A stretch of DNA of 64,000 bases from Syncephalis fuscata (GCA_025786725.1 JAHLTZ010000028.1:248001-312000), one strand, 5' to 3'; counted from the first letter of the stretch, positions 1 to 12,989 are shown. Made by a program: numbers and translations. Notes: generated by a model not told the origin, from the sequence alone.

Positions 1-1408
1 CTTTTGTTCTACGATTCACATCTTTCTCTTTCGCTCCTTCTTTCTATTCTTTTGTCAGTTGCTCTTTTGCGACTTCATCTCGTCACTGACTGTTCATATT
101 TGTTCCTGCTCTGCTTCTCAGTAGTAGGAATTATTTGATGCTGGTCCAGTCATACTGAACATATCGTGTTTCTTTTACTTCTTCATTATTGTTTTTTGTT
201 GTTGTCACTTTTGCTTTGCATATCAAACTCCATTCTATCTTTTTTGGCACACTTGCTTCTCTTGTTTCAGCATTGTTGAAGAACCGTAATTATTCGTTGT
301 TGTATAGTTCACGTGTGTGATATTCAATACTGTTTAGTTTCTAGTGGTCATTACGTTCTCCGCTTTTAGCCATTCTTTACTCGCTCTCACTCACTCACCA
401 CTCATTTATTTCTTTCAACTCCGATCCCCAGCCTTACTTACTCCTCCTTCATTCTCGCTCTCCTCACTCGCTCACTCTCCCACCTACGTTCTCTCCTCAC
501 TCTCCTTTCCTATTCCTATCTCATATTCTCGTCATATTTCACTCTATTCACTTACCAATTTCTCTGACCTCTACTTTATCCATAACCGGTGTAAGTTTAT
601 TATCGGTGTTTTTAGTCTTAGTGGCCAGCATAGGTGGGCAAACTCTTCTTTTTTCCTTACCTTTATTCACTTCTACGCCCACACTCTTTTATTCGTCATT
701 GTTTGTGCCTCTTTGCTTGCTTGTCTGCTTGCTTGTCTGCCATCACTTGTACCGACACCGTTGCCTATCATCTCTTAGTCCTAGCGACGTGTGCGCCCTT
801 TTGTTGCCGCTGTCGTTTTCACCTGTTGTTTTCACCGCTTTCCTCTTGTTGCTTCTTCATTTGAGCTTACGTTTAGGTTTGCGGCAACGATCGTTCATCT
901 GAAGACCCAAGGTGTGTTGTTCACTTTACGATACATACATAAGTCGTGTGCAAAGAATGCGCATGCGTACATCGTCCAACAACGCTGAACGATTCTGTGT
1001 AGTGCACAGACACGGGTGTGTGTATGCATGATATATTACTAACACATGGTTGTTTATATAGGTCGTTTGAATATTTTTATTATTATTTGCTATCTAGTGT
1101 TTGCGGCAATATTGACTAGCGTATAGGCTACGTTAGCGCTACTGTCGTCAACTTATCTTTTATTTCTTTATCTTTTTGCTTTGTGGAGTATTCTAGCAGA
1201 TTGCTGGCTGGTCTATTTCGCTCCAACCGTAATCTTTCAAGTATATTCCTTGGCAGCTGTGCTGACGCTTTTATCTAATTTCATATTTCCACTGTTTATT
1301 TGAACAAGTTACATACGCTGTTGTATAGGCATTTTGTGCTTTCCTCATACTTTTGCATTTCCTGCTTGATTTCAATAGCGTTTAAGTGTTTATACGGACT
1401 TTATCATC
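1..1408 (+). other. Pyrimidine-rich upstream region of the PKA gene
   Basis: No gene is recognised here. The stretch is strongly C/T-rich on the plus strand, especially 360-890, and contains several short overlapping open frames whose serine/leucine-rich translations look like products of that composition rather than proteins. It most likely holds the promoter and a long 5' leader of the kinase gene that begins near 1409. Upstream ATGs in the leader could reduce initiation, but nothing shows this directly. Confidence 0.5.
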
Positions 1409-4144
1409 ATGACGGCATCCGGATCTGTCATTACTAAGCCTCCATCCCGCCCTGTTTCCTTTATTGAGCCTATTGTCGAGGAAGAAGAGGAAGAGGAATT
1501 TATGGTCACTGCCACTTCACCAGTACAACAGCGAGCAATGCCATTATCGCCGGTAAATGCTCACATGGCCAATCACTATGCATACACAACAGGTTCAAGC
1601 CTTTCTAGGCCATCGTCCAATCTACCAATGGCTTCGCCAGTCAGTCCACAACACCAGCGTGATCATGTTTTCCGTGGATTACTACAAGAGGATACAAAAA
1701 CACGCCATGCGACTGGTGCAGCACCTATTGCCGTGAATAGTCGAAATATGAACGGTACATCTGGCGGCCAAAATGTAAACGGCCATACCGACCCCGATTC
1801 GCCAACCGACTCATCGCTAGCTGGCGGCTTACCACAGCCTCCTCACCAGCAGCCGACTCCGCCACCATCTTCTGTTGGATCAGCTATGCTTGGCTATCCA
1901 ATGGCACCGTCGATATCTGCTACTATCGCAGCTGTTGCATCTGGAATGTCTTTATCGTCGCCGGCGGCGAATTCGACCATGGCACAAACACCTTCACCAA
2001 TCACACCTGTAGCAACAACAACGGCAACAATGAATTCAGCGTTGCCACAGTCGTTCTTTCAACCCTCTAGCAGGCCCGCTAATACGGGTAACAGTACATT
2101 TGGTGTTAATAGTAACAACAATACCGGTAATAATACTAATCCAGCTAATCGTAGCATTGGATTTGGTCGTGGTGTGGGCCATACCACGTCTAGTTTTAAC
2201 GTGGCCGGTCTTCGTAGTTTCAATGGTAACTTTAATGGTGTCAACAGCTTTAGCGCTAATGGCCATGCCACTACTGGCGTTACAGCAATGGCAAAATCAG
2301 CAGCAGGTGTACCAAAACAAGCATATCATGAAACACCGCAGATTCCATTGGCGTTGTCTGCGGCTGCTTCGCAATATTTTAGTGGGAGCGGACCAGGCAA
2401 TGGTGCAACTAGCGGATTTAGCTTTTTAAATCATATTGGCGCATCAACCAATGGACACACGGCACCCGGCTCATCACAAAATAACTTCAACACTGTTCGT
2501 GCACCACAATCGTTAACAGGTATTGGCAACATTTTGCGCCAAGCAGAAGTACCACAACGACCAGTAAAAGAGAATAAGCCAAAGCAAACGCCGAAAACAA
2601 AACCAGCTGAGTTACAACCATCAGAGGAATACGTAGCACACAGCACAGCTACCTTTAAACAATAAGGTCGCAATGGACCAGTGCAAAACGAAATGACTGG
2701 TGTGCAATTAAACTCGTCTGCTTCAGCACCTCAACCTGTTAAATTGCAAAACACGCAAAACAACTCTATGAATGGTAATGACGCAGTTATGTCATCTCCA
2801 AATATTAGCAACAACAGCAACCAGCAAAATACTTTACGACCAGCATTAACATCCATCATACCACAAGGCTTTCAATCGCCTACTCATTTGACACCTGGCA
2901 GCAATACTACGTCGACAACAAGTCAAATGGATACATTTGTCACACCACAAACACCAGTATCGCCTAACTGGGCTCGACAGCCATATCGACTTACTGATTT
3001 CAATCTATTGGACACATTGGGCACAGGTACCTTTGGTCGAGTATTTCTTGCTCGTTCGCGTGACAACAACCAAATCCAGTTGTTTGATAATCAACAGTAT
3101 TTTGCCATGAAAGTATTAAAGAAAGTTGAAGTGGTCCGTCTAAAACAAGTGGAGCACATTAACTCAGAAAAGGATATTTTGTCGTGTGTACGTCATCCAT
3201 TTATTGTAAATCTGTAAGTTATAACACTTCATCTGTTTATGCATTTTATCTAATACTTAATAATGACGATAGATTTGCTACTTTTCAAGATTCAACCAAT
3301 TTGTATATGTTGATGGAGTATGTTATTGGTGGGGAGCTGTTTTCGCATCTACGACGAGCTGGCCGATTCACCAACGAAATGACAAAGTTCTATGCGGCAG
3401 AGATTGTATTGGCCATTGAATATCTGCACAGCCAAGACACTATTTATCGCGATTTGAAGCCAGAAAACTTGTTATTAGACCATAATGGCCATGTTAAAAT
3501 CACTGACTTTGGATTTGCAAAGAAGGTCGATGAAAGGTACGTAATGATTTAGTACTATCTAGCATTTAGAACACATTACTAACACGCTAAACATTCAATA
3601 GAACCTGGACACTATGTGGCACACCTGAATATCTGGCGCCTGAGATTATTCAAAGTAAAGGCCATGGCAAACCAGTTGATTGGTGGGCACTGGGCATTCT
3701 TATCTTTGAAATGCTTGCTGGTTATCCGCCATTCTTTGATGATAATCCATTTGGCATTTATGAAAAGATTCTAGCTGGTCGTATTCAATTCCCTGCTCAT
3801 TTCGATCCAGCTGCCAAGGACATTGTTAAGCGTCTGTTGACCGCTGATCGAACAAAACGTTTGGGCAATTTACGTGGCGGTGCCGAAGATATTCGCAAAC
3901 ACAAATGGTTCCGCGATGTTGATTGGGTAGCACTGTTAAATCGTGAAATTCAAGTAAGCATTAAACTAACAGTAATCGATTTACCAGTCACTAACCTTTA
4001 TATATTATTTATTAGGCACCGATTGTTCCTAATAGTCGACACCCAGGTGATACAAGCAACTTTGAAAAGTATCCAGAACCTCCCTACCAAACACCGGATC
4101 CTCATGCACCAGATCCTTTCCGACATCTCTTCCGCGACTTTTAG
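1409..4144 (+). CDS. cAMP-dependent protein kinase (PKA) catalytic subunit, frame interrupted by an in-frame TAA
   Basis: Serine/threonine kinase of the AGC group that phosphorylates targets when cAMP releases its regulatory subunit. The C-terminal half shows the glycine loop [13 protein letters not shown], the beta-3 lysine in AMKVLKK, the PKA signature [35 protein letters not shown], the activation loop [15 protein letters not shown], and a C-terminal tail ending FRDF, the FxxF motif of AGC kinases. Introns are 3214-3272, 3537-3601 and 3954-4015; each junction restores the conserved sequence and the stop is TAG at 4142-4144. The N-terminal 420 or so residues are low-complexity (Ser, Asn, Gln, Pro, Thr) with an acidic EEEEEEE patch near residue 28. 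One TAA at 2663-2665 lies in an otherwise continuous frame. Either a 147-nt intron (2520-2666, GTATTG...AAG, length divisible by three) is removed, or the kinase starts at ATG 2693, or the stop is real. Kinase identity is certain; the N-terminus is not. Confidence 0.9.
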
Positions 4145-5087
4145 GCCTCGTACTATCACTACTATCACTCTCTATTACTACTATATCATCAGCTATTCGA
4201 TAGCAGACAGGAGAGAGAGAGAGACGGCACGATGGAAAACTTCTTTAGTACGCACCATACTTTTGCTATATTTGTATTTGCCGTGTATGTGTGCGTGTGC
4301 TTTACACATACAACTCTACTGGTCTCTTTGATTATCCCATTTGCCTACTTTTGAAGTATTGTTATGATTAGTTTATGTCAAGGCTATGTTGTTAAGATAT
4401 TGCTTATATTGTTAAGTGCTATGTTATACGTGTTGTTTGGTAAAATTTATTGAAACAGTTTATTAAAAATTTTAAGTAAAATTGTTTCCTTTAAACTCTA
4501 TGTAATATTTTACAGTGTATAAAATGCTAATTAAATTTATGTTATTATAAAAACATCACTGTTATAATAGCAGCTTGGGTAACTTTTACTTAGTAATGGC
4601 TGATATATTTATTGTCTTTCTATTCATGTAGTGTTTTTATTTCTCAAATTTACTTATTTAAATACATAATTAAAATACTACATTTTTATTGCTAATCTTA
4701 CACATTTTCTTTGGCTATTTATTTATATCTACATTTTATTTAAAACAAAGATGTAGAACACTTTTGAATTCATAGCTTAAAGCTACACCATTGATATAAA
4801 GAAATGACATAAATAGCAGATGCCGATTTGTATTCGTTATTGACAGAATTGATACCACATTAGAGCGATAGTTATGAATGTTGCTAGCATGTTTACATTT
4901 TAGCTAATGTATGTACAATATACAATAAACGATTATGGTGTATAAAAGTATAGGCAATATATATATGCTATCAATTATAAAAAAGAAAGAAAAGTGCGGC
5001 GATGTAGATTGAATGCTAACAATGATAGACTGCTTTGATAAACCACAAAGCAAAATGATGAACTAATATGAATAAATATTTAATGTC

Positions 5088-6240
5088 ATTTAGGGGCCAA
5101 ATGACTATTTTTAATAACATTCGCGCAATTGAACTACACATTTGTTCTATTGGACATGGGGCCAAGTGGTGAGTTTTATTTAATCACTACATCATCACAT
5201 TTAGTGTGATTTGGGGTCAAATGACTAGCATTTGCATACTTGAACTGCGCATTCGTTCTATTAAACATGATGATGGGTGGTGAATAACATTAAAGTTTAA
5301 ACTACTCATTATTGTAGATTTATTATCAATATGCATATACTCAGTACACGTACATATTTTATTCACCTATATCATTCCCATTCTGTTCCACACTAATATA
5401 TACCGTTCTATAATACACTAGACCCATTTTATTGTTTATATGTTCCAATATACTCTATTCATTCTCCTCATTGCATTATATGCACTATAACTTTAACATC
5501 GTTTTATATGCTTTCTTACCATATATTTATTATTTTATGTATCATTCTATACTCGCCTAGCTTTCCTCTATCCAGTGCTATTTTTATTTTTGTTCTAGCA
5601 CTATTATTAATAAATGCCGACTAATGTCGGTCATTGCTTATGCATATATGCTCAATAACTTCGACACAGCTAATCGTCGCTCAATACTGTATATTCGCCA
5701 TATTGTTTTGTTGTTTTATTGTCTAATAGCTACGTGCTATCTATTGCAGCTGTCCTTTTGGTTCTAGCTGTATTATTGATAGAGTTCAACTAATCTCGCT
5801 TGTCAATCTATATACTCAGTAACTTCAACACAGCTAATCGTCACTTTAGTCTATATATATTTATAATATTCTATTGCTTTATTATGTAAAAGCGGTGAGC
5901 TGTACAGAAACGTTGTCCGTTTGGCTCTAGATACATTAATAGTAAAGTTCAATTTATTTCGCTTATTGTGTTCATTAAACTATACTTATTTAAAGCTATA
6001 TCCAATATAATGTATTCAATATGATATAAATAATATGCAATAGTGTACGATAGAATGGGAATAATATAGGTAAATAGAGTATATATGCATACTGGATAAT
6101 GAATCTACAATGATGAGTATTTGATGACTGATGTCACTCACCACCCATCATCTTGTTCAATAGAACAAATGTACAGTTTAAGTATGTAAATGCTAGTCAT
6201 TTGACCCTTAAATCATAATAAATGCTTAATAAACTGTTTA
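5088..6240. mobile_element. Foldback element with about 200-bp terminal inverted repeats
   Basis: The left arm, about 5205-5410, is the reverse complement of about 6030-6235 with moderate divergence; shared blocks include CAAATGACTAGCATT and GATGATGGGTGGTGA. The left end also carries a second, tandem copy of the terminal motif at about 5093-5180. Inside, an approximately 165-bp unit ending in AACACAGCTAATCG is repeated at about 5590-5676, 5755-5842 and, more degenerate, 5919-5975. No transposase-like frame is present, so this looks like a non-autonomous element. The left 600 bp recur at 46.8-47.4 kb. Confidence 0.6.
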
Positions 6241-9034
6241 ATATAAATGTAATAGATTTAACAAACATAAAACAACCAACTAAATAAATCACTGGTATCA
6301 TTTTTAACACGAATAGCGCGATGTAGTTGCATTAAACGTAATCAGCTGTAATGCATTGATATTTGCAAGAAAAAATGTGTATGTTTATTTAATAGAATAA
6401 TTACCTGAATACCAATACGATACTAAATCAAATGAGTAAGTGGCGTCTTGTGGTCCTGTTCTTGATGAATCTAAATATTTACTGGATATATATCTATTGA
6501 AACAGTATGAGCAATTTGTCGTGTGAACCGATATAGCAAGTATGCCAATGGAGCAATCGCATCAATAATACTTGAAACGGTCCTCGTAAATACCAAAGTA
6601 CTAGGTACGGGCATCACGGATACCGGCCGAATCGCTAGGCGTTAGAACCAAGTAACCCCTGACTTTGCAATCGCTCATCACTAGCGTTTTGCAACCAGCC
6701 TGTACTTGGCTACCGCAATGGAGATTTCTAACGCCTATTGATCATCGTAAAAAGCATATTCACTACCCCGCACACCAGACTAGCCCGCACACCTACAACT
6801 GTGAGGGTGCAATATATGGGACAATATACCCGTAAATATACCGTACACGCATATACCACACGTCTCAGGTATGGTCAATAAATGAGGTGCGTGTGTATAT
6901 GAATCACATATATCATCATTCACTTTCAAGTACATCATGCATGTGTGAGACTAGTGGGCGCAATATATCAACATAAACACAGTATTCAGATATTGCCAGT
7001 ATCTGACATACTGTGGCTGCGATGATGCGTCTATACCAACAAGCACCACCAATGTATCCGCAAGCACTAGCAAACTTAAATGGACAATAAACAGCTATCC
7101 AGTTGACTGCGATATACAGAAACACATTCTGTTGCATGTCAAAATACATGCTAGTTATTATATAGTATTATTATACTATATATCTGGCAGAGCGCTATCC
7201 ATCGCAAGTCAAAAGGCATCGCTGCCTTGCGCCACCCACACCAATTACTTAGCTTAAGTATGTAAAATAGTAAGCGACAATCTTGGAATGAGGAGACAGC
7301 GAATGAGTAAAGGGTAGTAAGAAGAAATAATATTATGAGCAAGGAGTGTGGTATCGAGCGAGGAAAGATAGAAAGAGAAGAAGAAAGAAATGCTGGCTAG
7401 TCTGAGGGAGGCGGGGGCAAGGCTTGTTTATATAGCAGTAAAACGACGGAAGGATGCGGACATTTGTTCATACCATCGGCGGATTCTTGGCAAATTACCA
7501 TAAATGGCTGGTTTACTCCGAACATGTCCGAGACATATAGTCGTCATCGAGTGCACGATACTGGCTGATATCAGGGTGCAAAATCGATTGGCCAATTAGA
7601 CTGCTGCTTTGATATGCCCTTATACCCCATTTAGTTAGCTGCGCCGATTCATTCCGGAGTTTCGGGACCATTTTACACCTGTTTCTATGCATCTAATTTA
7701 AGCTTTTTTGTTAACATAATAACGTGCACATATAACTTGTTCATGTTTTATAGCCAACTGTGCAAATAGTATTACAATATTATAAGTAATAACTATATTT
7801 ATTGTTTAATAACAAATGTATAATGGAGAACAATTAAGACCTAGACCAACACAAAACAAGTCATTAATGAAAAAAGTATGCAATTTTACTATTATACTCG
7901 TAGCCGAGTAATATGGAAGGGTGATAAGTATTGGAACAACATAGGTTTTAAACATAAACAAAGTCGATATTATACGAAAAAGTTCCAAAGCTTTGGATGG
8001 TTAATGCTGTTAATCAAAATGGGGTATAAAAGTTACCAAAAACAGCAGTTTAATTGGCTAGTTGATGCTGCGCCCTGATATTAACCGACACTGCACACTT
8101 AATAATGCACAGTGAGTATCGGATATATCTGGAGCAAGTTAATCATTCATGGCAATTTCCGATAATCTGCCACTAGTATGCGCAAACATTAGTATTCATC
8201 CATCAGTTTTACTGTCATGTAAACTAGCTTTGCCGCTGCCACCCCAAAACCAACCATCATAGTTTGTTTCTTCTCTTTCTATTATTTACTGTTCAATATG
8301 CTTTGCACTCCTCAGTCGCTTTATAATTACAAGGCCATTATTGTTTATTGCTTTACATAACTAAGATAAATAAACTGCCGTATGTTTAATGACTATAATG
8401 TTTTCTATGTGCTTGTTCATGGCAATTGTATTAATAGGCATTTGGTGTGTATATAACATAAAATATGTACGTTAGATATTACCTGTATCTAAAGCACTGT
8501 AAAGGCAATGGTGTGTTGTTAATATAACTTGTTCTAACAGGATCCTGCATAAAAGTGCATATAATTTATACAATATAGCATATACAAACTACCTCCATAA
8601 ACATGCGAGGAAGAATAGTTAGGTACGGTTGTTGTGGCAATTATGAGCTAGATTGTATTGCCATCTGACCTCTTTCGTTATTATGTTAGTTTCATCGAGC
8701 AACAGTTCTTCTGGTCGGTACTATTACAAATCGTGACTATTTGAAATAGTTATTTTGAATACTTTATCGATGTAACTGCGTGGCATGCAGAATTACAGTT
8801 GATGGCACTCAATACAAATACCGCCATACTAGTCATGTTAACAATAACACCAGTATTTATCTAGTTAGTTGTCTTATGTATTTCTACTATTGCTTTGAGC
8901 AATTTATTAACAACTTAATATTATTTTGGTGTCAAACGAATGAACTCGATAATATTCGTGTAATTAAACAACATACTCGTTCTAGTGAATATGGAAATGG
9001 ACGGCGATTTTTATTAAATGGTCAAACTATTTAA

Positions 9035-9180
9035 TCACACTATCGTTTGGGTGTAAAATGACTATATTGAATAACATTTATGTTATTGAACTAGCTATTT
9101 ATTCTATTGAACATGGAACTGAGTGGCAAGTGACATCAATGAGTAAATTATGATATCGTGAATACTTTACCATAACAACA
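9035..9180. repeat. Degenerate copy of the dispersed terminal-repeat motif
   Basis: Contains the same ordered blocks as the ends of the 5.1-6.2 kb element: an AAAATGACTAT block, a run ending in TTGAACTA, then TTCTATTGAACATGGA and a GTGGCAAGTGACATCA block. It is a solo, diverged copy without the internal part. Confidence 0.5.
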
Positions 9181-10113
9181 GTAACATGGATTAACATTGC
9201 TATTAATCTCATTTATTTAGTAAATATATTATTATAATGAACCATAATATTTATCAATACAATATTACTCATCATTTATTATGACTATATATGTTGGTAC
9301 ATGTACTGGCATACAGCATACAATCTATATGTTTTCAAAGCTGTTTTATTCGTTAATTTGCCATAGATTGTCATTGCAGATCGTGCTAACAGCAGCTTGT
9401 ACAGTCTCTTGGTAGTAATAGATTACATTGACAATAGCATGTACATTCTTAACAGTGACAAAGAACTTACAATTGCGATCTATAGTAAAAACAAATCATA
9501 CGGTGGGATCTTTGCAGCATGTACTCAAAATGCCATAAAAACAAGCCAGGAATGCACTTACCGTTTCAAAGAAACTGCCAATACTAATGATTGAAGTTAA
9601 TAAAGGTGATTAGCAAAAAAGGTCAGATTAAAGAAAAGCAACGCAAAAACACAGTGAAGGTGTTTGTATTTAAGTAGTAATCAGTCAACTACTGAAACTA
9701 TTTAAGTAGCATATATGGAATGTACAAGTATATGTAGTGGATATATGTTGTTGTGTAAAAAAGAAAAAGGAAATATAATGACGTAGATTGAATGTTGTAT
9801 TGTTAATATGAGTGGATTTATAATAGTGTAGATCTAACAGTCATCATTAAAGTGTATTAAAAGAATAGGCATTGACACCAAACTACTCATTATCATAGAA
9901 CATGTTGTCAGTAAATAGTTGGTATATTAAACGAATTAAATTAACATAATAAAAGTATTGGACACCAAACTATTCATTATCACAGATGCATGTTGCTAGT
10001 AGATGATTCTGATTAAATTCACTAATTTAAATAAGTTTTATTTTTGTTCACTTCTTTTCAATTGTCATTTATTTTTTTACGTTATTGCTGTGTCTCACCC
10101 GGTGCTATTTTCC

Positions 10114-10854
10114 ATGTCAACAGCGTCTGCTCCAACTGGCACTACACGCCGACTAGCACGTATCTGTGTTCTAGTATCGGGTAATGGTAGTAATCTACAG
10201 GCCATACTTGATGCCACTGCTCCTGGACAACCATTAGCCGATGTGGCACGCGTCACTCTGGTCGTAGCCAATAAATCGAGTGCTTATGGACTGACGCGGG
10301 CCCGTAATGCCGGCATTCCTACCTATGTTCATACGCTAAGCACCTATCGCAAGCATACAGAGATTGCCGAACCGCGTAAGCAATTTGACGCAGATTTAGC
10401 CGCTTTCCTTCAACGACGACCCATGGTGTTGCCGCAACAACCGGCCGATACCGCCGATGCCGAACAACAATGGCAAGGCCCGCCACCCGATCTTATTGTA
10501 CTCGCTGGTTGGATGCATATATTATCGCCAACTTTTCTTGATCACTTTGTAGGCCGCGTTATTAATCTGCATCCAGCATTACCGGGTGAATTTGACGGTA
10601 TCCATGCAATCGAACGGGCCTACGAAGCATCTCGTCCTGAACAAGCAACACCGTTAAAACGTACCGGTGTTATGGTCCATCAAGTAGTGCCAGAAGTGGA
10701 TCGTGGTGCACCCATTCTTACGGAAGAGGTGCCTATTTATGCCGAGGATACGCTAGAAGCACTTGAAACGCGTATTCATCAAGTTGAACATCGTTTATTG
10801 GTCACGGCCATTGCCAAATACTTGCCTACATTAACTCTACTTGACGATAACTAA
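10114..10854 (+). CDS. ADE8: Phosphoribosylglycinamide formyltransferase (GAR transformylase)
   Basis: Transfers a formyl group from 10-formyl-tetrahydrofolate to glycinamide ribonucleotide, the third step of de novo purine synthesis, in the cytosol. The 246-residue single-exon product shows the N-terminal phosphate-binding segment ICVLVSGNGSNLQAI, the hinge DLIVLAGWMHILSP, the catalytic region VINLHPALPGEFDG (catalytic His), and TGVMVHQVVPEVDRGAPI with the conserved Asp. The frame is open upstream to 10003, but the upstream codons are AT-rich and leader-like, so the start at 10114 (MSTASAP) is chosen. Insertions relative to bacterial PurN, such as the PQQPADTADAEQQWQ stretch before the hinge, make it slightly longer. 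It is a stand-alone enzyme, as in yeast, not the trifunctional animal form. Confidence 0.93.
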   Translation: MSTASAPTGTTRRLARICVLVSGNGSNLQAILDATAPGQPLADVARVTLVVANKSSAYGLTRARNAGIPTYVHTLSTYRKHTEIAEPRKQFDADLAAFLQRRPMVLPQQPADTADAEQQWQGPPPDLIVLAGWMHILSPTFLDHFVGRVINLHPALPGEFDGIHAIERAYEASRPEQATPLKRTGVMVHQVVPEVDRGAPILTEEVPIYAEDTLEALETRIHQVEHRLLVTAIAKYLPTLTLLDDN

Positions 10855-10867
10855 TTAACGGCAGTGA

Positions 10868-10896
10868 TAATAGTAGTAGTAGTAGTAGTAGTAGTT
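10868..10896 (+). repeat. TAG/AGT trinucleotide microsatellite
   Basis: About nine consecutive AGT/TAG triplets just downstream of the GART stop codon, probably in its 3' UTR. Confidence 0.9.
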
Positions 10897-11074
10897 ATAG
10901 TGTATTAACCGTAAAAGGACGTAGGAAATAGTGTTTTATTTGACCATGTTAATAAACTAAATCTATATACATTAATAATAACTAAATAGATGTTAAATAT
11001 AATGATTAACCAGTTTATTAACTACACTAATGGTAGTATGCTTGAAATAAGAGAATAAACAGAAAACCACCATT

Positions 11075-12594
11075 TTATGGATCTTCATCTTCATCGGCCG
11101 TATCTACCAAACGAATACCGCCTTCTTTTGATGTAGACTTTTTACCTGTATTCCTCGCATGTTCACTACGTTCTGACCCACTATGACCAGGCGAGGTAGG
11201 TTGTTGGTTACGACTGCCCATCGTTTGAAGCGCTTGTCCTTCTGATAGCAACTCTTCTTCGTTTGCTTCATCGGCAATAAGTACATCGATGGCATCAGCG
11301 TCATCGTCATCGTCATCGTCTCTATCGGCAAATCCATGTTGACGTCGTCCACTATTGCCACCTAGAACAATACCGCCACCACTACCTCGACGATAATCGG
11401 AACTCAATGATGAGTAATTACGGTTTTGGCTACGAGAGGGGCGGATTTTAGCCATAACAACATAGAAGATATCCTATCAGCAAAATAAGCACATTAGACG
11501 CCATTATCCATAATAGTCTAATAGATTTACCTTGCACCATTCAACAACATTACGCCAAAAGTCAATGTGTGGTATTTGCTCAAATCCTCGAGCACTAAGA
11601 ACAAATCGTTTATACAAAATGCCAACAAGTAGATAAATAAACACTAAAATAGATAAACTATATATAGTTAGCAGAGCTGAATGCAAACGATACATAATAG
11701 CACACTTACATTGAAAAGAACGAACTGCCACCACTTGACGATTTCTGTCGTGACTTATCCGTGCCATGTCCTCGTCAGTATCTCCATTCTTTTTGTCATC
11801 TACAGGCGGTGTGCTACTGGCACAAGCAAATGGTGTATACCAATTAAATATATAGACACAGCTATGAATTGAAGCACTGAATTTGGGTTTGGCCTAACAT
11901 GTATTATATCAATAATGACTATATATTACAATCTACTAATGCTTACCTCTTTACTGGCATTCTCATCACAGTAAAATGATATTACAGTGGTGCGATGTGA
12001 AGTGCTCTCACCACACTCATCACCATTTTCATAGACAAGTACAATATGATCATCTATATACATTAGATTACACATTAGATATTTAATTATCGTATACACT
12101 TTGTGTATTTACCTCGTAGTACGGGTGTTTTGCTAATTCGACTATATCATGCCATTAGCTGAGCATAAACTAGTATTTATATTTACTACTTACCCGATAG
12201 AAAATCCTTTCTTTTCGCCGGTAATTTGAAAGGCGGCTACGTTCCATGACTCACTAAGGCCCGTCTTGTCGTAATGAATTTCATCACAGACATTAAGTCG
12301 ATAGTTGAACTTGCCATCCTGGCCGTCTATCTCCCAGTCCTTTCTACAGCAGTATTAATGGTAGTATTGATAAGCGTATAAACAAGCCGATGAGTACAAT
12401 AATCTGTAACTATAGAACTGTACAAATACTTACGATCCAGTCTTGGTTAATGGACGCAAGTCGTAATACTTGCTATTCTTTTCGTCAGCCACTGTACAAG
12501 GTACTTTGCTGGCAGCTATACTCGGACCTATTAGAGAAGATAGTGCCAATAATCCTAATAGACACCGCCCTACTGACATAGACATCGAATACAT
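11075..12594 (-). CDS. Mannose-6-phosphate-receptor-like / Atg27-type membrane protein
   Basis: Predicted type I membrane protein of the M6PR-homology/Atg27 family, which sorts between Golgi, endosome and autophagic membranes. Six exons: 12594-12434, 12343-12194, 12141-12113, 12053-11947, 11893-11531, 11473-11075; all junctions keep frame and give 402 residues. There is an N-terminal signal peptide (residues 1 to about 27, ending near GPSIAA), then the cysteine-bearing lumenal domain beginning with KYYDLRPL and containing RLNVCDEI, VISFYCDE and CVYIFNWYTPFAC, which is typical of this fold. A transmembrane helix lies at about residues 221-243, followed by the family motif ARGFEQIPHIDFWR. The cytosolic tail is long, with a run of Asp residues (DRDDDDDDDAD) and a Ser/Gly-rich part. 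It is divergently placed from the H2A.Z gene, sharing about 395 bp of promoter. Confidence 0.85.
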
Positions 12595-12989
12595 GATAGC
12601 AATGAATGAATGGTAATATAAATCAAAAAGTCAAAATAGTTCATAAGCTGGTTGAACAATGAATAATGATAACGGCCACGTAATATAACAATAAATCATG
12701 TGATTAATTAATAGAACGTTGTTTGTGTGGATGAATCAACAAATCAATGTTTTGATTTCAAAGGGGCAACAAGAAATGACGGATCTGTTTACTTAACTTT
12801 TATTTTACTTCTTTCTCTTTCCATCGAGTTCACCACTGTCTTCCTAACAACAACAACATATTTTGTTTGTTTGTTTGTTCATTCATTTACTCGTTCGTTT
12901 CTTTTCTCGGATACGCACGTACACAATTACGTTTACTAGTTGCAAACTATACCTGTTCTTTAGTCGCACTAACTAGTACCGATCTTATC
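12595..12989. promoter_or_regulatory. Shared divergent promoter of the M6PR-like and H2A.Z genes
   Basis: A 395-bp gap between two divergent starts. It contains CT-rich tracts on the plus strand (12800-12900) leading into H2A.Z. No specific operator was recognised. Confidence 0.5.

Larger units (their letters stand above)
4145..10113. other. Six-kilobase gene-poor AT-rich region with repeats
   Basis: No convincing gene lies between the PKA stop and the GART start. Short open frames here have no recognisable motif and atypical composition. The region holds a large inverted-repeat element (5088-6240), a degenerate relative near 9035-9180, and a somewhat G/C-richer stretch around 6580-7680 in which no gene could be recognised. 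Confidence 0.6.

Noticed and set aside
344-988. Overlapping Ser/Leu-rich open frames upstream of PKA
   Set aside because: Several frames are open at once over a C/T-rich stretch, so the open frames reflect base composition.
2663-2665. Reassignment of TAA to an amino acid in this organism
   Set aside because: Several other genes here (GART, H2A.Z, HPRT, GPN3, ThrE-like) end naturally at TAA, so the standard code applies.
11658-11709. A 52-nt GTAAGT...TATAG intron in the M6PR-like gene
   Set aside because: Removing it shifts the frame to a stop and destroys the transmembrane helix; leaving it in gives a continuous family-like sequence.
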